Source: Streptomyces katrae
GTDB lineage: Bacteria > Actinomycetota > Actinomycetes > Streptomycetales > Streptomycetaceae
Assembly: GCF_000966975.1 (NCBI RefSeq)
Contig: NZ_JZWV01000885.1
Coordinates: 1-8,098 of the forward strand
Reading direction: 5' to 3'
Length of the DNA: 8,098 bases
The number at the start of each line of letters is the position of its first letter. Position 1 is the stretch's first letter. A program made the position numbers and the translations under genes. Shown piece after piece: positions 5,497-8,098 of this stretch. A model generated the notes under the pieces. That model made no database searches. It saw only the letters and a program-made list of their open reading frames with translations, and was not told the DNA's origin.

Positions 5497-7517
5497 CTCT
5501 CGTACGACAGCTCTTCGAGCACAAACTCGGCCGTCCCGTCAGCACCGGCGAGGTCGTGGACCTGCCGTTCGACCTGTGCTGGGGCAGCGAGATGACCGTC
5601 AAGTGGGCCTTGGACATCCTCCGGGACTCCGGCTTCGACGACGAGTACATAGCCGCCGGCCTCGCCGCGCAGCGTGAGAGGACCGCCTTCGTCTTCGACC
5701 ACGTCGTCCCCACGCACACCGCCTCGATGGCCTCGATCCTCGTCGAGCTGCGCCGGTTCGCGCGCGAGCACGGGATCAAGGTGTTCGACGTGGGCTACGA
5801 CGGCGGCATCCAGCACAAGATCCTCATCGAGCAGGGGCTGATCCGCCCCGGCGACGTCGCGGTCGGCGCCGACTCCCACAGCTGCACGGCGGGCGCGATA
5901 GGTTCGCTCGCCACCGGCATCGGCTCCACCGACCTGGCCATGGCCCTGGTCCGGGGCAGCGTCTGGATGCGGGTGCCCGAGGCGACCCTGGTCCGCTTCC
6001 ACGGCAGCCTGCGTCCGCACGTGCAGGGCAAGGACGTGGCGCTGCACCTGTGCGGTCTGATCGGTGTGCACGGGGCGGTCTACCGCAGCCTGGAGTTCGG
6101 CGGTCCCGGCCTCGCCTCCCTGGCGATCACCGACCGGCTGTCGCTGAGCAACATGGCCGTGGAGATGGGCGCCAAGTACGGCCTCTTCCCGACGGACCGG
6201 GTGCTCGCCGACTACCTCGGCGACGAGGTGACCTACCCCGGCTTCACGATCGACGAGGACGACACCGAGTACGTCGACGTGATCGACATCGACCTGGGCC
6301 TGATCGAGCCGACGGTCGCGCTGCCGTTCTCCCCGGACAACGCCGTGGGCACGCACCAGCTCCAGCACCTGCTGCGCAACTGGGGCGAGTACGAGGGCCG
6401 CGAGGACCTGATGACGGGCGTGGCGCCGCTGGCCCGGAGGGCCAACGAGAACGGCGAGATACCGGTCGACCAGGTCTTCATCGGTTCCTGCACCAACGGG
6501 CACCTGGAGGACCTGCGGGTCGTCGCGGACGTCCTGCGGGGCAGGCGCGTCCACGAAGGGGTGCGCACCATCGTCATCCCCGCCTCCCAGAAGGCGTACC
6601 GGGCGGCGATGAAGGAGGGCCTGATCGACGTGCTGATCGAGGCCGGCTGCTACGTGGAGTCCTCCAGCTGCGGTCCGTGCATCGGCATCAAGTCCGGTGT
6701 GCTGGGCGCGGGGGAGGTCGCGGTCTTCACCTCGAACCGCAACTTCCGCGGCCGGTGCGGCGACGTCGACGCCAGTGTCGTCCTGGCCAGCCCCGCCATC
6801 GCGGCCCGCGCCGCGCTGACCGGCGTCCTCGCCCCCATCGGAGACCGGAGCGACTACTACACCGACGAGGACGCGCTGCGGCGCGGCATCGACGAGCTGT
6901 TCGCGCTCCACGCGGCGCGCGAGGGCCGGGCCCCGCTCACGGGCGGTACGGAAGAGCTCCCGGCGGCGCCCGGCACGGGCGGCCCGGCGGACGGCGGAAG
7001 CCTGGCCTGGGTGTTCGGCGACCACGTCAACACCGACGTGATCCTGCCGGGCGTCTTCTGCCAGATCCCCGACCCGGCCGAGTACAAGAAGCACATCATG
7101 GCCCACGCGGGGAACCAGCCCTTCCTCGACCACTACGCGGCGTCCGGGCACGACCTGAGCGACTCGGTGATCGTCGGCGGCATGAACTTCGGCTGCGGCT
7201 CCTCCCGCGAGAACGCCCCGATGGGCATCAAGGCCTCCGGCGCTCCCTTCGTCGTCGCGCACAGCTTCGCCCGGATCTTCTTCCGCAACGCCCTCAACAT
7301 CGGCCTGCGGCTCGTCGAGGTCGGGGACTTCGCGTACGGGATCCGGGAGGGCGACCGGCTGGTCGTCGACGACGAGCGCGGCGAACTGGTCAACGTGACC
7401 CGGGGAACCTCCGCCCCCATCACCCCGCCGTCCGCGTTCGAGCGGGAGCTGCTCACCGCGGGCGGCCTGGTGGCCTACGCGGGCGCGCAGGTACGGGCGG
7501 AGGCGTCGGCCGGATGA
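5493..7517 (+). CDS. Fused LeuC-LeuD-type [4Fe-4S] hydro-lyase (isomerase)
   Basis: A 674-aa aconitase-superfamily enzyme that would move the hydroxyl of a 2-substituted malate to the neighbouring carbon by dehydration and rehydration. The large-subunit part (about 1-465) has DHVVPTHTA, GADSHSCTAGAIG and the cluster ligands C333 (GSCTNG), C393 and C396 (SCGPCIG), spaced as in LeuC. A Gly/Pro/Ala-rich linker (about 466-502) leads to the small-subunit part (503-674) with FGDHVNTDVILPG, FGCGSSREN (566-574) and SFARIFFRNA. In leucine synthesis the two parts are separate proteins. The fusion is like HphCD of homophenylalanine synthesis, as I recall. The specificity loop after NTDVILPG reads VFCQI (521-525) instead of the YLxx of LeuD or homoaconitase. 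Reading upstream in frame is open to 4302, but the ATGA overlap at 5493 and the conserved MTLVRQLFEHK opening set the start. Confidence 0.9.
   Translation: MTLVRQLFEHKLGRPVSTGEVVDLPFDLCWGSEMTVKWALDILRDSGFDDEYIAAGLAAQRERTAFVFDHVVPTHTASMASILVELRRFAREHGIKVFDVGYDGGIQHKILIEQGLIRPGDVAVGADSHSCTAGAIGSLATGIGSTDLAMALVRGSVWMRVPEATLVRFHGSLRPHVQGKDVALHLCGLIGVHGAVYRSLEFGGPGLASLAITDRLSLSNMAVEMGAKYGLFPTDRVLADYLGDEVTYPGFTIDEDDTEYVDVIDIDLGLIEPTVALPFSPDNAVGTHQLQHLLRNWGEYEGREDLMTGVAPLARRANENGEIPVDQVFIGSCTNGHLEDLRVVADVLRGRRVHEGVRTIVIPASQKAYRAAMKEGLIDVLIEAGCYVESSSCGPCIGIKSGVLGAGEVAVFTSNRNFRGRCGDVDASVVLASPAIAARAALTGVLAPIGDRSDYYTDEDALRRGIDELFALHAAREGRAPLTGGTEELPAAPGTGGPADGGSLAWVFGDHVNTDVILPGVFCQIPDPAEYKKHIMAHAGNQPFLDHYAASGHDLSDSVIVGGMNFGCGSSRENAPMGIKASGAPFVVAHSFARIFFRNALNIGLRLVEVGDFAYGIREGDRLVVDDERGELVNVTRGTSAPITPPSAFERELLTAGGLVAYAGAQVRAEASAG
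7499..7503 (+). promoter_or_regulatory. Ribosome-binding site for the dehydrogenase gene
   Basis: GGAGG stands 10 nt before the ATG at 7514, inside the end of the isomerase gene, and supports that start. Confidence 0.6.
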
Positions 7518-8098
7518 GTACCCTCGCGGTCATCCCGGGAGACGGCATCGGACCCGAGGTCATGGCCGAGGTGCTGAAGGTGCACGCGGTGGTCGAGGAC
7601 GTCTTCGGGACCGGTCTGAAGACCGAGGTGCTGCCCTACAGCGCCGACTGGTTCCTGGAGCACGGGGACGTCGAGATCGACATCCAGGCGATCCGCCGCG
7701 ACCACCGGGCGGTGCTGCTCGGCGCGCTCGGCGACGCCCGGATCCCCGACAACCGGCACGCGATCCGCGTCATCGGCGGGCTGCGCCAGCAGCTCGAACT
7801 GGGCGTGAACCTGCGCCCGGTGCGGCTGCGCGCGCTCGCGCACTGCCCCCTCAAGCACGTGGGCGCCGTCGAGGACGTGGACCTCGTCATCGTGCGGGAG
7901 AACACCGAGGACGTGTACGTGGGCGTCGGCGGCACGGTCCGCGGCGGCGGCCCGGGACACGTCGCGATGGAGGTCGGCGTCCACACCCGCTGGGCGGTGG
8001 ACCGGGTGGTCACGGCCGCCTTCGAACTGGCCCGCTCCCGCCGCCGCCGGCTCACCCTGGTGGACAAGAGCAACGCGATGCCGAGCGCCGGACCGCTG
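7514..8098 (+). CDS. Isopropylmalate/homoisocitrate dehydrogenase-like enzyme, 3' end cut by window
   Basis: The first 195 codons of a beta-decarboxylating dehydrogenase; the family is about 340-360 aa, so a little over half is seen. It is open to the last base, so its true end lies outside the window. Motifs are AVIPGDGIGPEV (5-16), LLGALGDARIP (68-78), LRQQLELGVNLRPVRL (90-105) with the malate-binding arginines R91 and R101, VRENTEDVYVG (127-137) with R128, and VDKSNAM (183-189) with the catalytic Lys186. The NAD(P)-binding part is missing, so cofactor preference is unknown. The reaction would be NAD(P)-dependent oxidation and decarboxylation of a 3-substituted malate to the one-carbon-longer 2-oxo acid, the third step after the synthase and isomerase. 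The segment before R91 that normally recognises the side chain (RHAIRVIGG, 81-89) does not look like that of LeuB. The gene overlaps the isomerase by ATGA. The product oxo-acid would need an aminotransferase encoded elsewhere. Confidence 0.88.
   Translation, partial: MSTLAVIPGDGIGPEVMAEVLKVHAVVEDVFGTGLKTEVLPYSADWFLEHGDVEIDIQAIRRDHRAVLLGALGDARIPDNRHAIRVIGGLRQQLELGVNLRPVRLRALAHCPLKHVGAVEDVDLVIVRENTEDVYVGVGGTVRGGGPGHVAMEVGVHTRWAVDRVVTAAFELARSRRRRLTLVDKSNAMPSAGPL

Noticed and set aside
5271..7262. Long minus-strand open frame (663 codons) opposite the isomerase
   Set aside because: The protein is Asp/Val/His/Arg-rich with no recognisable motif. It is a by-product of GC-biased third positions on a strongly coding plus strand, which carries the clear aconitase motifs.
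2314..8098. Primary leucine or lysine biosynthesis, or a phosphonate pathway of the FR-900098 type
   Set aside because: The synthase lacks the LeuA regulatory domain, the isomerase is fused and has an altered loop, the neighbours are a mutase and a prephenate-processing enzyme, and no PEP mutase or other phosphonate gene is visible.

Overview
The window reads as one uninterrupted, plus-strand biosynthetic operon from a high-GC actinomycete, most likely a Streptomyces. The basis is G/C in nearly every third codon position, GGAGG-type ribosome-binding sites and secondary-metabolite enzyme families. It holds eight genes and no intergenic space. Seven of them begin in the window by overlapping the stop of the gene before: six by a 4-nt ATGA overlap and one by an 11-nt overlap with a GTG start. 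The first gene also begins with ATGA at 2-5, so an upstream gene may end at 3-5 and the operon probably starts before the window. The last gene is cut by the window end. No promoter, terminator, RNA gene, repeat or mobile element was seen.

Layout: (1) 2-478 GNAT N-acetyltransferase; (2) 475-1413 HDAC-fold amidohydrolase of the acetylpolyamine-deacetylase type; (3) 1410-1733 small AroQ-type chorismate mutase whose active site looks like that of 4-amino-4-deoxychorismate (ADC) mutases; (4) 1730-2317 prephenate dehydratase-fold protein without ACT domain, resembling the non-aromatising prephenate decarboxylases; (5) 2314-3474 homocitrate/isopropylmalate synthase-like condensing enzyme; (6) 3471-4259 SAM-dependent methyltransferase; (7) 4249-5496 FemAB/GNAT-type acyltransferase; (8) 5493-7517 fused LeuC-LeuD-type hydro-lyase; (9) 7514-8098 start of an isopropylmalate/isocitrate-dehydrogenase-like enzyme. 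Counting the partial last gene, there are nine coding regions, eight of them complete.

Read as a pathway, genes 3, 4, 5, 8 and 9 make chemical sense in series. A mutase turns (amino-deoxy)chorismate into (amino-deoxy)prephenate. A decarboxylase removes the ring carboxyl but keeps the ring non-aromatic. A synthase, isomerase and oxidative decarboxylase trio, as in leucine, homocitrate or homophenylalanine biosynthesis, then lengthens the 2-oxo acid by one carbon. Starting from ADC, this carbon count gives the oxo-acid of amiclenomycin, 2-amino-4-(4-amino-2,5-cyclohexadienyl)butanoate. Amiclenomycin is the biotin-synthesis inhibitor inside stravidin peptides. As I recall the literature, a stravidin cluster has been described in Streptomyces that uses chorismate-derived p-aminophenylalanine-like early steps, a distinctive decarboxylation and a one-carbon extension, and is flanked by streptavidin genes. 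My leading interpretation is that this window is the core of that cluster or a close relative. This is inference: the window contains no ADC synthase, aminotransferase, peptide-assembly gene of known type or streptavidin gene that would settle it.

The acetyltransferase/deacetylase pair at the front could protect and later unmask the reactive ring amine. The FemAB-like protein could form an amide bond to the warhead. Both roles are hypotheses.
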